Shown piece by piece: positions 25,110 to 33,255 of a DNA stretch of 64,000 bases. The number at the start of each line of letters is the position of its first letter. Position 1 is the stretch's first letter. A model generated the notes under the pieces. The model made no database searches. It was not told where the DNA came from and worked only from the letters and a program-made list of their open reading frames with translations. The DNA is from DATMNI01 sp035570275 (GTDB taxonomy: Bacteria; Acidobacteriota; Terriglobia; Bryobacterales; Bryobacteraceae): positions 19,330-83,329 of the forward strand of contig DATMNI010000233.1 in NCBI GenBank assembly GCA_035570275.1, given 5' to 3'. The position numbers and the translations under genes were made by a program.

Positions 25110-25790
25110 ATGGCGAGCGCGGCAGCAGCAATCACTTTCCTTCCGGCCTTGAGAATGGTACCTCGGCCGATCCGGGTCCTGACGGTGGATGGGCATCAAT
25201 TGGTTCAGGAAGGCCTGGCCGCCATGATCAATCGTGAGGAAGATATGACTGTTGTGGCCACGGCTTCGACGGGTGAAGAGGCCCTCGACGACGTTCGGCG
25301 GTATCGGCCCGACGTCGTAACGCTCGATCTTCTCCTTCCGGACATGCCAGGAGAAGATCTGGCGCGGCGCATTCTCGCGGAATTTCCACGGACCCGGATT
25401 GTGGCGATCACGTCCGCTCAGGGTCACATGCAGGCTCGGCGCGCCTTGGATGCCGGTGTCCACGGGTATTTGTCGAAGGCAGTGCCGGCTTGCGAACTGG
25501 TCCGCGCCATTCGTCAGGTACAGGCAGGCAAGAGGGTGATACCCGGTCCGGTAGCGTTCCAGATGGCCGGACACCTCGCCGCAGAAGCGCTGACGGCGCG
25601 CGAAATCCAGGTTCTCCAACTGGTTGCCTGGGGCAACGCCAACGAGCAGGTAGCGGCACAGCTCTCCGTCGCCGCCGAAACCGTCCGCATGCACATCAAG
25701 AACATCCTGGAGAAACTCGCCGCTAACGATCGCGCTCACGCGGTGACGATCGCGGTGACGCGCGGCATTTTGCGGCTGGCCGCGAATTGA
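25110..25790 (+). CDS. NarL/FixJ-family response regulator with altered acidic pocket
   Basis: 226 residues. The receiver (about 20-140) retains the phosphoacceptor Asp (TLDLLLPD), the Ser/Thr (AITSA) and the Lys (GYLSKA). The usual acidic pair DDHP is TVDGHQ, so one Mg-binding acidic residue is Gly. Phosphorylation may therefore be weak or absent. The LuxR HTH is normal (LTAREIQVL to VRMHIKNILEKLA). The start at 25110 fits the GGGAG ribosome binding site in a ten-base leader after promoter copy D. It heads a probable operon with a sigma-like protein (25808) and a zinc-ribbon protein (26343). No kinase is adjacent. Confidence 0.9.
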   Translation: MASAAAAITFLPALRMVPRPIRVLTVDGHQLVQEGLAAMINREEDMTVVATASTGEEALDDVRRYRPDVVTLDLLLPDMPGEDLARRILAEFPRTRIVAITSAQGHMQARRALDAGVHGYLSKAVPACELVRAIRQVQAGKRVIPGPVAFQMAGHLAAEALTAREIQVLQLVAWGNANEQVAAQLSVAAETVRMHIKNILEKLAANDRAHAVTIAVTRGILRLAAN

Positions 25791-25807
25791 GCCGGGGGAC
25801 CGATGCG

Positions 25808-26350
25808 ATGAAAACATGGGAGGAGGCGAAGCGAACCGCAGTCAGTCTTCACTGGCTGGCGACCCTCTTGACGGGGTGTGGAGAAATCGCAGCCGGCGTG
25901 ACGGTGGAAGCCATCGCGGCGTCAGACGATCCGGATGCCGTCTTCTCCGCCTGGATGCGCGCGTGGTCGCGGCGATTGGTCATCTCCAGAGCACTGACTA
26001 CGGTTCGCGAGGACCTCGCGGCGTCGGCGCGCCGGATGGCATTGAGACGGTTTGAAACGTCTGCACTGCCGCCGCCGTCCTGGGTGCTGAGTCCGGGCAC
26101 GACCAAATCGGACCTGGAACGGGCGCTGCTTTCCATCGACGCGTTTCCAAGGGCCGCAGTTCTGCTTTTGGTTTTCGAACGCGTGCCGCTGCCCGATGCG
26201 GCGGTTCTTCTGGATGCCGAGCCGGGCCTGGTCCGCAAAGCGCAAGCGGCCGGTGTGCGGGAGCTCACCATCATCCTCGCCAGGATGCAGGGCTGGAGGT
26301 CCGCTGCCGCCAATGCAAACCAGTTGACCAATGAGTGGGATCATGCCTGA
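25808..26350 (+). CDS. Hypothetical protein with sigma-factor region-4-like C-terminus
   Basis: 180 residues. The C-terminal part (FPRAAVLLLVFERVPLPDAA, then EPGLVRKAQAAGVREL) follows the pattern of ECF sigma region 4: a helix rich in Leu after Phe-Pro-Arg, then a helix-turn-helix-like stretch. The N-terminal half has no clear region-2 core-binding motif. It may be a degenerate sigma factor or an unrelated helical regulator; I would not assign a function. The start at 25808 has GGGGGA about ten bases upstream. It lies 17 bases after the regulator stop and overlaps the next gene by eight bases. Confidence 0.65.
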   Translation: MKTWEEAKRTAVSLHWLATLLTGCGEIAAGVTVEAIAASDDPDAVFSAWMRAWSRRLVISRALTTVREDLAASARRMALRRFETSALPPPSWVLSPGTTKSDLERALLSIDAFPRAAVLLLVFERVPLPDAAVLLDAEPGLVRKAQAAGVRELTIILARMQGWRSAAANANQLTNEWDHA

Positions 26351-26561
26351 AGAACCGAAATGCCGTCTTGCTATAACTGAAAGGCTTCGCGAAGTGTGGT
26401 GCCGGATGATGCACGACGCACCGACGTGGCCGATTCACGGAAGTTACCGGTGCCGCACCTGCGGCCAGAGTTACCCAGTCCCGTGGGCCGGCGAGCACCT
26501 GCTCCAGCCGTCCCCGCTCGTGATCCAGCAACCGGAGCGCGTGGTCGAGAGCGGCGCCTGA
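26343..26561 (+). CDS. Small zinc-ribbon-like protein
   Basis: 72 residues with an apparent half zinc ribbon (SYRCRTCGQSYPVPW) and a preceding HDAPTWPIHG segment. Only one CxxC is present, so metal binding would need a partner or another ligand such as His. The start at 26343 overlaps the upstream stop; an ATG at 26331 is in frame too. It is probably the last gene of the operon begun by the regulator at 25110. Function unknown. Confidence 0.6.
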   Translation: MPEEPKCRLAITERLREVWCRMMHDAPTWPIHGSYRCRTCGQSYPVPWAGEHLLQPSPLVIQQPERVVESGA

Positions 26562-26735
26562 GCCAACCAAAAGCCCTAGCATTCACGCTACCATTCCGAC
26601 ACCTTCCTACCCGTCGCCTCGGCTCTGTTCGGAGCCGCGCGCGTGAGCAAGCAGTGGTCGCGCAAAACAATCACGTCGCCATGTTTAGCCTTATGCAGAC
26701 CGGGCTTTGGGGCATAGGTTTTTTGTAACCCGACA

Positions 26736-26824
26736 AGGGTATCGGCATCCTCGGCAACGGTGTTACTTCAAAACTCTTCGATCTCGGGATGCGGTTTCAG
26801 TCTCGAAGGCGCATAGTGTGGGTA
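26736..26824 (+). promoter_or_regulatory. Four-block promoter, copy G (leadered type)
   Basis: AGGGTATC at 26736, TGTTACTTCAAAAC at 26761, TCGGGATG at 26784 and CATAGT at 26812; steps 25, 23 and 28. The predicted +1 is the A at 26824, giving a 33-base leader with AAGGAG before the ATG at 26857. Confidence 0.75.
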
Positions 26825-26856
26825 ACGGTCGAGGGACCGCCGGAAGGAGCAGTAGA

Positions 26857-27933
26857 ATGGCAAAACTCGCATTACTAGACACCACCAGGACGGGAAGGCA
26901 CGCGCAGGAACTGGAGACCAAACTTCGCAGCCTGGTGGTTGGACAAGAGGAAGCAATTCACGAGATCGTCCGGGCGTACCAGAGCCACACGGCGGGGCTG
27001 TCCCCGGCTGGCCGCCCGATTGGCAACCTTCTGTTCCTGGGGCCAACGGGCTCGGGCAAGACTCGCGTCGTTGAGGCTACCGCGCAGGCCTTGCTGGACG
27101 ATTCCCGGGCGGTTACCAAGATCGATTGCGGCGAGTTTCAACACAGCCACGAGGTCGCGAAGCTGATCGGCTCGCCTCCGGGATACCTGGGACATCGCGA
27201 AACCCATCCCGCGCTTTCCCAGGAGGCCTTGAATCGCCACCACACGGACAAGGTCAAGCTCAGCATCGTGCTTTTCGACGAGATTGAAAAAGCATCCGAC
27301 GCTTTGTGGAATCTTCTGCTGGGCATCCTGGACAAAGGCATTCTGACACTGGGCGACAACCGCAAAGTCGATTTTTCGGCGTCCATGATCTTCCTGACCA
27401 GCAATCTCGGCGCCAGCGAAATGTCTGCCCTCAGCAGTCCGCGGTTGGGCTTCCATCATCCCACGCCGGAGGCCGCCGGCCTCAGCGGTGAAGCCGGCGG
27501 CCGGATGTCACGTGTCGGTGTGGCGGCGGCCCGTCGTAAGTTCACGCCGGAGTTCATCAACCGCCTGGACAAGATTGTAGTTTTCAAACCGCTGGGCGGC
27601 GAAGAACTGCGCAGGATTCTCGGCATCGAGCTGGCGATGTTCCAGCAGCGTCTCCAGACCGCTGCCGCCGACATGCGCTTTACGGTGAGTATCGGCAAGA
27701 GTGCCCAGGAGTTATTGCTGAGGGAGGGCACCGACTCCCGATATGGGGCGCGTCACCTGAAGCGCGCCATCGAGCGCCTGCTGGTCCAACCGCTGTCGAA
27801 TCTGATGGCTTCGGGCCAGATCGAGCACGGCGATCGCATCCGGGTGACCTGCCGGGAAGGCTCACCCCTGCTGGCGTTCTTCCGCGAGGCAGCAGAGCGG
27901 GATGGGTGGAATGTCGGATCCATTGCCGCGTAA
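26857..27933 (+). CDS. ClpB/ClpA-like single-domain AAA+ ATPase
   Basis: 358 residues. One AAA+ module resembling the second ATPase domain of ClpB/ClpA: Walker A (FLGPTGSGKTRVVE), Walker B (LSIVLFDEIEKAS), sensor 1 (MIFLTSNLGASE), the arginine-finger region FTPEFINRLDKIVVF, and sensor 2 in SRYGARHLKRAIERLL. It lacks the N-domain, first ATPase domain and middle domain of ClpB. No ClpP-docking loop was identified. It likely forms a hexamer acting as an unfoldase or remodelling factor. The start at 26857 has AAGGAG seven bases upstream. Its promoter belongs to the four-block set, in line with a stress role. Confidence 0.88.
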   Translation: MAKLALLDTTRTGRHAQELETKLRSLVVGQEEAIHEIVRAYQSHTAGLSPAGRPIGNLLFLGPTGSGKTRVVEATAQALLDDSRAVTKIDCGEFQHSHEVAKLIGSPPGYLGHRETHPALSQEALNRHHTDKVKLSIVLFDEIEKASDALWNLLLGILDKGILTLGDNRKVDFSASMIFLTSNLGASEMSALSSPRLGFHHPTPEAAGLSGEAGGRMSRVGVAAARRKFTPEFINRLDKIVVFKPLGGEELRRILGIELAMFQQRLQTAAADMRFTVSIGKSAQELLLREGTDSRYGARHLKRAIERLLVQPLSNLMASGQIEHGDRIRVTCREGSPLLAFFREAAERDGWNVGSIAA

Positions 27934-28221
27934 ACCGGGCGGTGGAGCGGCCAGTCCCTTGTACAATCTGGTCAAGGCAGAGGTGGGACAGACGATCGGT
28001 TTTCGTCGTCTGTCAAAGGTGGGACAGACGATCGGTTTTCGTCGTCTGTCAAAGTCCGCGATCCGGCGAGGCCCGACAGGCCACGAAACACGATGGCCTG
28101 TCCCACTGGATCCGGCCGCGCGCGGCGTTCCAAGAGATGTACAAGCTCCAGAGCCAGGCTGTTAAGCGGGACAGCACAGCATTTTCGCCACAGAAGGATC
28201 GCCGGGGGCGCCCGCGGCCCC
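27934..28221. other. Intergenic region between AAA+ and ECF sigma genes
   Basis: This 288-bp gap between convergent genes holds the family-1 repeat (27982-28106) and about 115 bases of sequence with no gene or motif I can support. Confidence 0.6.
27982..28106. repeat. REPIN-like palindromic repeat, family 1 (copy 2, duplicated arm)
   Basis: Two identical 36-bp left arms in tandem (27982-28017, 28018-28053), then a spacer, then a right arm ending GGCCTGTCCCAC at 28106. The left arms have the stem GACAGACGA/TCGTCTGTC; the right arm has GACAGGCCA/TGGCCTGTC. The stem sequence therefore differs from copy 1 while pairing is kept. Like copy 1, it sits between convergent genes. Confidence 0.85.
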
Positions 28222-28779
28222 TTATGCAGCCTTGGGGAGAATGTCCGGCCGCGGCTTCAAGTGCACCGCCAGTTTCTTCTTGGAATTGAATACCCGCCAC
28301 TGAACGGTGCCGATCGGGATGGCCTTGGCGGCGGCGATTTCATGGTACTCCCACTCTTCCACAAAGCGCAGTGTCATGGCTTCGCGCTCTTCGGGATCCA
28401 AAAACTTCATCCACTCGTTGAATTCTGTGGCCGGTCCGCATGGACTGAGTTGCGGAGCCGCGAGAAAATCGTTCATATCGGCCAAATCCAGGGTGGGCAC
28501 CTGGCGCGCGCGCTCTGCGAAATGCCGGCACGCGGCGTTGCGCGCCACTCTGAAGAGCCAGGCGCGAAACAATTTGTGGTCGCGAATCTGTCCGGCCTTC
28601 CGGTAAACCGTGAGCATCACTTCCTGGGCCAGGTCTTCGGCGACGCCATTTTCGTGCCCTCGTCTGCGGAAAAACGCAACCAGTTGCGGGGAGAAGATAC
28701 GGTACAGGCTATTGAACGAATCTTCGTCAGCCTGGTTTAGAAACTGTTCAGCCGCCTCGCACTCCTGCGATTTCGTCAT
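28222..28779 (-). CDS. ECF-type RNA polymerase sigma factor
   Basis: 185 residues. Region 2 (LYRIFSPQLVAFFRRRG, then AEDLAQEVMLTVYRKAG and FRAWLFRVARNAACRH) and region 4 (LDPEEREAMTLRFVEEWEYH, IPIGTVQWRVFNSKKKL) are both present. The start at 28779 has AAGGGA upstream; a longer frame to 29037 has no coding character. No anti-sigma gene is adjacent, which is unusual for the family. It is divergent from the cytochrome oxidase operon and might regulate it. Promoter copy K lies upstream with a leader of about 49 bases. Confidence 0.9.
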   Translation of the reverse strand: MTKSQECEAAEQFLNQADEDSFNSLYRIFSPQLVAFFRRRGHENGVAEDLAQEVMLTVYRKAGQIRDHKLFRAWLFRVARNAACRHFAERARQVPTLDLADMNDFLAAPQLSPCGPATEFNEWMKFLDPEEREAMTLRFVEEWEYHEIAAAKAIPIGTVQWRVFNSKKKLAVHLKPRPDILPKAA

Positions 28780-28826
28780 GAATGATTTGTGTCCCTTCTG
28801 AGATTGGCTCCCTTGGAGGAGCCTGC

Positions 28827-28915
28827 TAATCACACTCTGAACCATCGGCGCCGCGAAAACATCACAACATTGGATGGTTTTGGAGTGCCACTGCAGGTTC
28901 ACGCCTGAATAACTC
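28827..28915 (-). promoter_or_regulatory. Four-block promoter, copy K (before the ECF sigma gene)
   Basis: On the minus strand: GAGTTATT (from 28915), TGGCACTCCAAAAC (from 28890), TTGTGATG (from 28867) and CAGAGT (from 28839). Steps are 25, 23 and 28, identical to the plus-strand copies. The predicted +1 is an A at 28827. Confidence 0.75.
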
Positions 28916-29019
28916 CATCGGGGTAGCTGCCAGCCGCCGCGGCGGCGCCCCTGCTTCGCCATTAACGCCACCCAACAAATTGGCGCCCCACCATGCTCGT
29001 AGTTTATGAGTCCAACGCC

Positions 29020-30075
29020 ATGCGGAACAGACAACACCCGGTGACAAAAAGCGTGCTTCCAGTATTCGCGTTCCTCTTTTGGTGCGCGGCATCGGCGGTC
29101 GCCGCCGCCCCTGCAGGCTCGCCACTGAGTTCTACGAATATCTTCGAGCCGGCGTCCACTCCGGCGAGGTCGATCTTCGGGTTGTCCGTCTTTGTGCTGG
29201 TAGTGACGGCGATCATATTCGTAGTCGTCGGCACTCTGTTGACCTACTCAGTGGTGAAGTTCCGTGGCAAAGCGTCCGATGCCGGCCGCGAGCCGGCCCA
29301 GGTGTATGGGAGCACACAGATCGAATTGGCCTGGACGGTCATTCCGGTTCTGATCGTGGCCGTGCTGTTTCTGGCTACGGCCCGGGTAATCCACGCAATT
29401 CAAGACGCCCCCAAGCCCAAGACAGCTCTAGACGTAACGGTTATCGGGCACCAGTACTGGTGGGAGTTTCGATATCCAAAGCTCGGCATTGTCACGGCCA
29501 ACGAACTGCACATTCCCGCGAGCGATCCGGCCCACCCTACACCAACATTCCTGAAGCTGTTGTCGGCCGACACCGACCACAGCTTCTGGGTGCCGGAGCT
29601 TGGCGGAAAGACCGACTTGATTCCGAATCGCGTAAACGAGATGTGGATGGACCCGCCCCGTCCGGGAATCTATCTCGGCCAGTGCGCGCAGTATTGCGGA
29701 ACGCAGCACGCCAAGATGCTATTGCGCGTGTCCGTGGACCCGCCCGCGGATTTTGCGGCTTGGGTCCGCTCGCAACAGCAAGCCGCGGTTCAAGATGAAA
29801 AGGCGACTGCGGGCAAGCGCGTTTTCGAAACCACTGCCTGCATCAACTGTCACGCGGTCAGCGGCACCGCCGCCAACGGACGATTCGGCCCGGATCTGGC
29901 GCACCTCATGAGCCGTACCACGATCGCCTCCGGCGCGGCCGAAAATACCACCGCGAATCTGCGCCTCTGGATCCAGAGCCCGGATGCCATTAAGCCCGGG
30001 GCTCTGATGCCTGCTATGCAACTGAGCGACGCGGATCTGGACGCGGTCGTGGCGTATATGGAGACGCTGCGGTAG
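29020..30075 (+). CDS. coxB: Cytochrome c oxidase subunit II with fused cytochrome c (caa3 type)
   Basis: 351 residues. A signal-like N-terminus is followed by two transmembrane helices (about 45-72 and 93-118) and a CuA cupredoxin domain with the ligands in DHSFWVPEL and GQCAQYCGTQHAKM. A C-terminal cytochrome c domain has the heme site CINCH and a distal Met in LMPAMQL. It receives electrons from a cytochrome c donor and passes them to subunit I on the periplasmic side. The ATG at 29020 is preferred over 28993 because it starts closer to the signal peptide; neither has a clear ribosome binding site. It is the first gene of an eleven-gene run. Confidence 0.95.
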   Translation: MRNRQHPVTKSVLPVFAFLFWCAASAVAAAPAGSPLSSTNIFEPASTPARSIFGLSVFVLVVTAIIFVVVGTLLTYSVVKFRGKASDAGREPAQVYGSTQIELAWTVIPVLIVAVLFLATARVIHAIQDAPKPKTALDVTVIGHQYWWEFRYPKLGIVTANELHIPASDPAHPTPTFLKLLSADTDHSFWVPELGGKTDLIPNRVNEMWMDPPRPGIYLGQCAQYCGTQHAKMLLRVSVDPPADFAAWVRSQQQAAVQDEKATAGKRVFETTACINCHAVSGTAANGRFGPDLAHLMSRTTIASGAAENTTANLRLWIQSPDAIKPGALMPAMQLSDADLDAVVAYMETLR

Positions 30076-30097
30076 TCGACGGAATTGGAGACCGGAC

Positions 30098-31771
30098 ATG
30101 TCAACGAGTGCTATCGCCATTGAAAACCTGCAAACTACCGGCCGAACATGGACACAGACGCTTCATGAGTGGGTGACCACGGTCGATCACAAACGGCTCG
30201 GCATTCTCTACATCCTCTACGCGCTGTCCTATCTGGTCATCGCCGGCGTCGAAGCCTTGATCATGCGCATCCAGTTGATGCATTCGCACAACACTTTTGT
30301 CTCGCCGCAGGTCTTCAACCGGATGTTCACGATGCACGGAACCACGATGATCTTCTTCGTGGCCATGCCGGTTCTCTTCGGCTTTGCGAATTACCTTGTG
30401 CCGCTGATGATCGGCGCGCGCGATATGGCATTTCCCCGGCTGAACGCATTCAGTTTCTGGTTGACCGCGCTCGGCGGGCTGCTGCTCTACTTCAGTTTTC
30501 TCGGCGGCAGCGGCCTATACGGCGCCGGAAATGCACCCGACGCCGGCTGGTGGGCATACGCGCCGCTGCCCGCGAAGGCGTTCTCGCCGGGCCACAGCTC
30601 GGATTATTGGACCATCGCTCTGCTGGTCTCGGGATTCGGCAGCATCGGTACCGCCATCAATATCCTTGCCACCGTTCTATGCATGCGATGCCCCGGAATG
30701 CACCTCGGCCGCATGCCCCTGCTGGTATGGCTCAACCTGGTGATGTCCGGAATGATTCTGATTGCGGTGACTCCGCTATCTGCGGCTCAAATCATGCTGC
30801 TGGTCGATCGTTACCTGGGCGGCCACTTCTTCGATACCCAAGCCGGCGGGTCAGCCACGCTGTGGATGCACTTCTTCTGGATCTTCGGACATCCCGAAGT
30901 CTACATTCTGATTCTGCCCTCCTTTGCGTTTATCTCGGAGATCGTTCCGGTGTTTTCCCGGAAACCGATTTTCGGTTACCCCGTCATGGTCGCGGCTACA
31001 GTCTTCATCGGCTTCGTGAGCATGAGCGTCTGGGCGCACCATATGTTCACCGTGGGGATGAACTCCTACGCCAATAGCTTCTTCACGATTACCTCCATGG
31101 CGGTGGGGATCCCGACCGGCATCAAGATTTTCAACTGGCTCGGCACCATGTGGGGTGGACGCATCCAATTCAAGACGCCGATGCTGTTCGCCATCGGATT
31201 CCTTTTTCAGTTCCTGATTGCCGGACTCACCGGAATCATGCTCGCCTCGTCGCCTTTTGACTGGCAGCTTAGTCTCTCGTACTTTGTGGTGGCGCACTTT
31301 CACTATGTGATCGTCGGTGGAATTCTGTTCGCGCTTTTCGCAGCGTTCTATTACTGGTACCCGAAAATGACTGGCCGATTGCTCAGTGAACGCCTCGGCA
31401 AATGGCATTTCTGGCTTTTCGTGATCGGCTTTCACCTGACGTTCGATGTGATGCACATCCCCGGAATTCTCGGCATGCCCCGCCGTATCTACACCTACGA
31501 GCCAGGTCGCGGCTGGGACACTTTGAACCTGATCGTCACGATTGGCACGTTTATCCAGGCCGTAGCGATCCTGGTGTTCGTGTGGAACCTGGTCGTCTCT
31601 TATTGCAAGGGCGCCAAGGCAGGAAACGATCCCTGGGACGCATGGACTCTCGAATGGTCGGTAACGTCCCCGCCGCCCGCCTATAACTTTGCGTCCATCC
31701 CGATAGTCGCGAGCCGCCGGCCGTTGTGGGACCAGAAACATCCGGAAGATCCGGACAGCCGCTATGAGTGA
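30098..31771 (+). CDS. coxA: Cytochrome c oxidase subunit I (heme-copper, A-type)
   Basis: 557 residues with about twelve transmembrane helices. Signatures are MFTMHGTTMIFF (heme a His), GHPEVYILILPSFAF (CuB His, the proton-channel Glu and the Tyr cross-linked to His), WAHHMF (two CuB His), and VVAHFHYVIVGG (heme a3 and heme a His). HPEV with Glu points to an A1-type D-channel. It catalyses O2 reduction to water with proton pumping in the inner membrane. The start follows GGAG, about ten bases upstream of the ATG at 30098. Confidence 0.96.
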   Translation: MSTSAIAIENLQTTGRTWTQTLHEWVTTVDHKRLGILYILYALSYLVIAGVEALIMRIQLMHSHNTFVSPQVFNRMFTMHGTTMIFFVAMPVLFGFANYLVPLMIGARDMAFPRLNAFSFWLTALGGLLLYFSFLGGSGLYGAGNAPDAGWWAYAPLPAKAFSPGHSSDYWTIALLVSGFGSIGTAINILATVLCMRCPGMHLGRMPLLVWLNLVMSGMILIAVTPLSAAQIMLLVDRYLGGHFFDTQAGGSATLWMHFFWIFGHPEVYILILPSFAFISEIVPVFSRKPIFGYPVMVAATVFIGFVSMSVWAHHMFTVGMNSYANSFFTITSMAVGIPTGIKIFNWLGTMWGGRIQFKTPMLFAIGFLFQFLIAGLTGIMLASSPFDWQLSLSYFVVAHFHYVIVGGILFALFAAFYYWYPKMTGRLLSERLGKWHFWLFVIGFHLTFDVMHIPGILGMPRRIYTYEPGRGWDTLNLIVTIGTFIQAVAILVFVWNLVVSYCKGAKAGNDPWDAWTLEWSVTSPPPAYNFASIPIVASRRPLWDQKHPEDPDSRYE

Positions 31772-31783
31772 AGGGAGCCAGTA

Positions 31784-32380
31784 ATGAGCGCACTTACGAT
31801 TCCGATACCTGAGTTACCCCGACCCTGGAACCTTCCGAATCGCGGTAAGGTCGCCATGGCAGCTCTCATCGTTGCCGAGTCGGCCATCTTCACCATCTTC
31901 GTCGTGGCCTATCTCTACTACGTAGGCAAGAGCCTCTCGGGACCTACTCCCAGGGAAGTGCTCGAAACTCCGGTCTTCTACACCATCTGTCTGTTGTCGA
32001 GCAGTCTGACGGTGCACCTCGCGGCAAAGTACCTGGAACGCGGCAGGCGGAGCGCATTCCTGGCTTTATGGTTCCTGACCTTTGTTCTGGGCGGCCTCTT
32101 TCTGTTCGGCACGGGCCAGGAATGGCACCGTCTGATCTACGAACACGGGCTGACCATATCCACGAATCTCTTTGGAACGACTTATTATTCGATGGTCGGC
32201 CTGCACGCCTTTCACCTGACGGCGGGTCTGGTCATGCTCGGGACCGTGCTCATCTTCGGTCTGTCTGGCCGTGTCGGGCAGGATCAATCCGCTCGCGTCG
32301 GAGTGCTTGGGATGTACTGGCACTTTGTGGATGCCGTTTGGGTGGTCGTGTTTACCGTGGTTTATATTCTGGGGCGCTGA
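31784..32380 (+). CDS. coxC: Cytochrome c oxidase subunit III
   Basis: 198 residues with five transmembrane helices, including WHFVDAVWVVVFTVVYIL at the C-terminus and YSMVGLHAFHLTAGLVMLG, both typical of subunit III. It is the short five-helix form usual for bacterial oxidases. It stabilises subunit I and may channel O2. GAAGGGAG lies just upstream of the ATG at 31784, 12 bases after the coxA stop. Confidence 0.93.
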   Translation: MSALTIPIPELPRPWNLPNRGKVAMAALIVAESAIFTIFVVAYLYYVGKSLSGPTPREVLETPVFYTICLLSSSLTVHLAAKYLERGRRSAFLALWFLTFVLGGLFLFGTGQEWHRLIYEHGLTISTNLFGTTYYSMVGLHAFHLTAGLVMLGTVLIFGLSGRVGQDQSARVGVLGMYWHFVDAVWVVVFTVVYILGR

Positions 32381-32389
32381 GGAGAAGAA

Positions 32390-33253
32390 ATGGCAACGCT
32401 TCAAACAGTCGAACCAATCGAGCAGGGCTCTAAGCGGCCAAGCGAGATCGAGGTGCCGGCATCCACCGCCTGGCCCATGGTTTTGGCCTTTGGATTCACC
32501 TTAATGTTCGCGGGTCTGCTGACCAGCATGTCAGTGAGCGTATTAGGCGCGGTCTTGACAGTCGCAGGCTGTGCCGGCTGGTTCCGGGAAGTCCTGCCGC
32601 GTGAACACGAAGAAGTCGTACCCGTTTTGCCGGACGAGCTACGGGCTGTCACGACGCGGCGCGAAGTCGAACGGATCCCGGTTGCGCCAGATCAGTTGCG
32701 CGTCTGGCTTCCCCTCCATACCCACCCAATATCGGCGGGGGTGAAAGGCGGATTGGCCGGAGGCGTAGCCATGGCTGTGCTGGCCTGCGCCTATGGTCTG
32801 CTCAAGGCGCACAGCATCTGGTATCCGATTAATCTGCTCGCTGCGTCGGTCTATGCGGAATCGGTGAAACTCGGGTCCGCCCAGTTGTATTCGTTTCATG
32901 CGGAGAGCTTCGCGGTGGCTTTGTTCCTGCACGCGCTGGTGTCCACGGCGGTGGGGTTGCTCTATGGCGCAATGCTTCCCATGTTCGCCCGAAGGCCCAT
33001 CGTCCTCGGAGGGCTGATCGGCCCGGTGCTGTGGTCGGGGCTGCTGTACTCGATGTTGTCCCTCCTGAACCCTCTGCTGGAGAGCCATATCGACTGGTTC
33101 TGGTTCATGGCTTCGCAGGTGGCCTTCGGCATCGTCGCCGGCATCGTGGTGGTGCGGCATCCGCAAGTGCCGACGCGCGAGAACATATCCTTCGCGGTGC
33201 GCGCGGGAGTAGAGGCGCCAGGAATGATTCCGCCACGAGGAAGAGAGGAATAG
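32390..33253 (+). CDS. Hypothetical membrane protein of the oxidase operon
   Basis: 287 residues. Two transmembrane helices near 28-65, a soluble stretch (about 66-115), then four or five more helices to about 262, ending in a short cytoplasmic tail. It occupies the place where a subunit IV gene often lies, but the size and topology do not match CtaF/COX4; the first two helices resemble a small subunit IV fused to an extra membrane domain. It starts ten bases after coxC and ends three bases before the diheme cytochrome c gene, so it is surely part of the operon. The function is unknown. Confidence 0.75.
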   Translation: MATLQTVEPIEQGSKRPSEIEVPASTAWPMVLAFGFTLMFAGLLTSMSVSVLGAVLTVAGCAGWFREVLPREHEEVVPVLPDELRAVTTRREVERIPVAPDQLRVWLPLHTHPISAGVKGGLAGGVAMAVLACAYGLLKAHSIWYPINLLAASVYAESVKLGSAQLYSFHAESFAVALFLHALVSTAVGLLYGAMLPMFARRPIVLGGLIGPVLWSGLLYSMLSLLNPLLESHIDWFWFMASQVAFGIVAGIVVVRHPQVPTRENISFAVRAGVEAPGMIPPRGREE

Positions 33254-33255
33254 CC

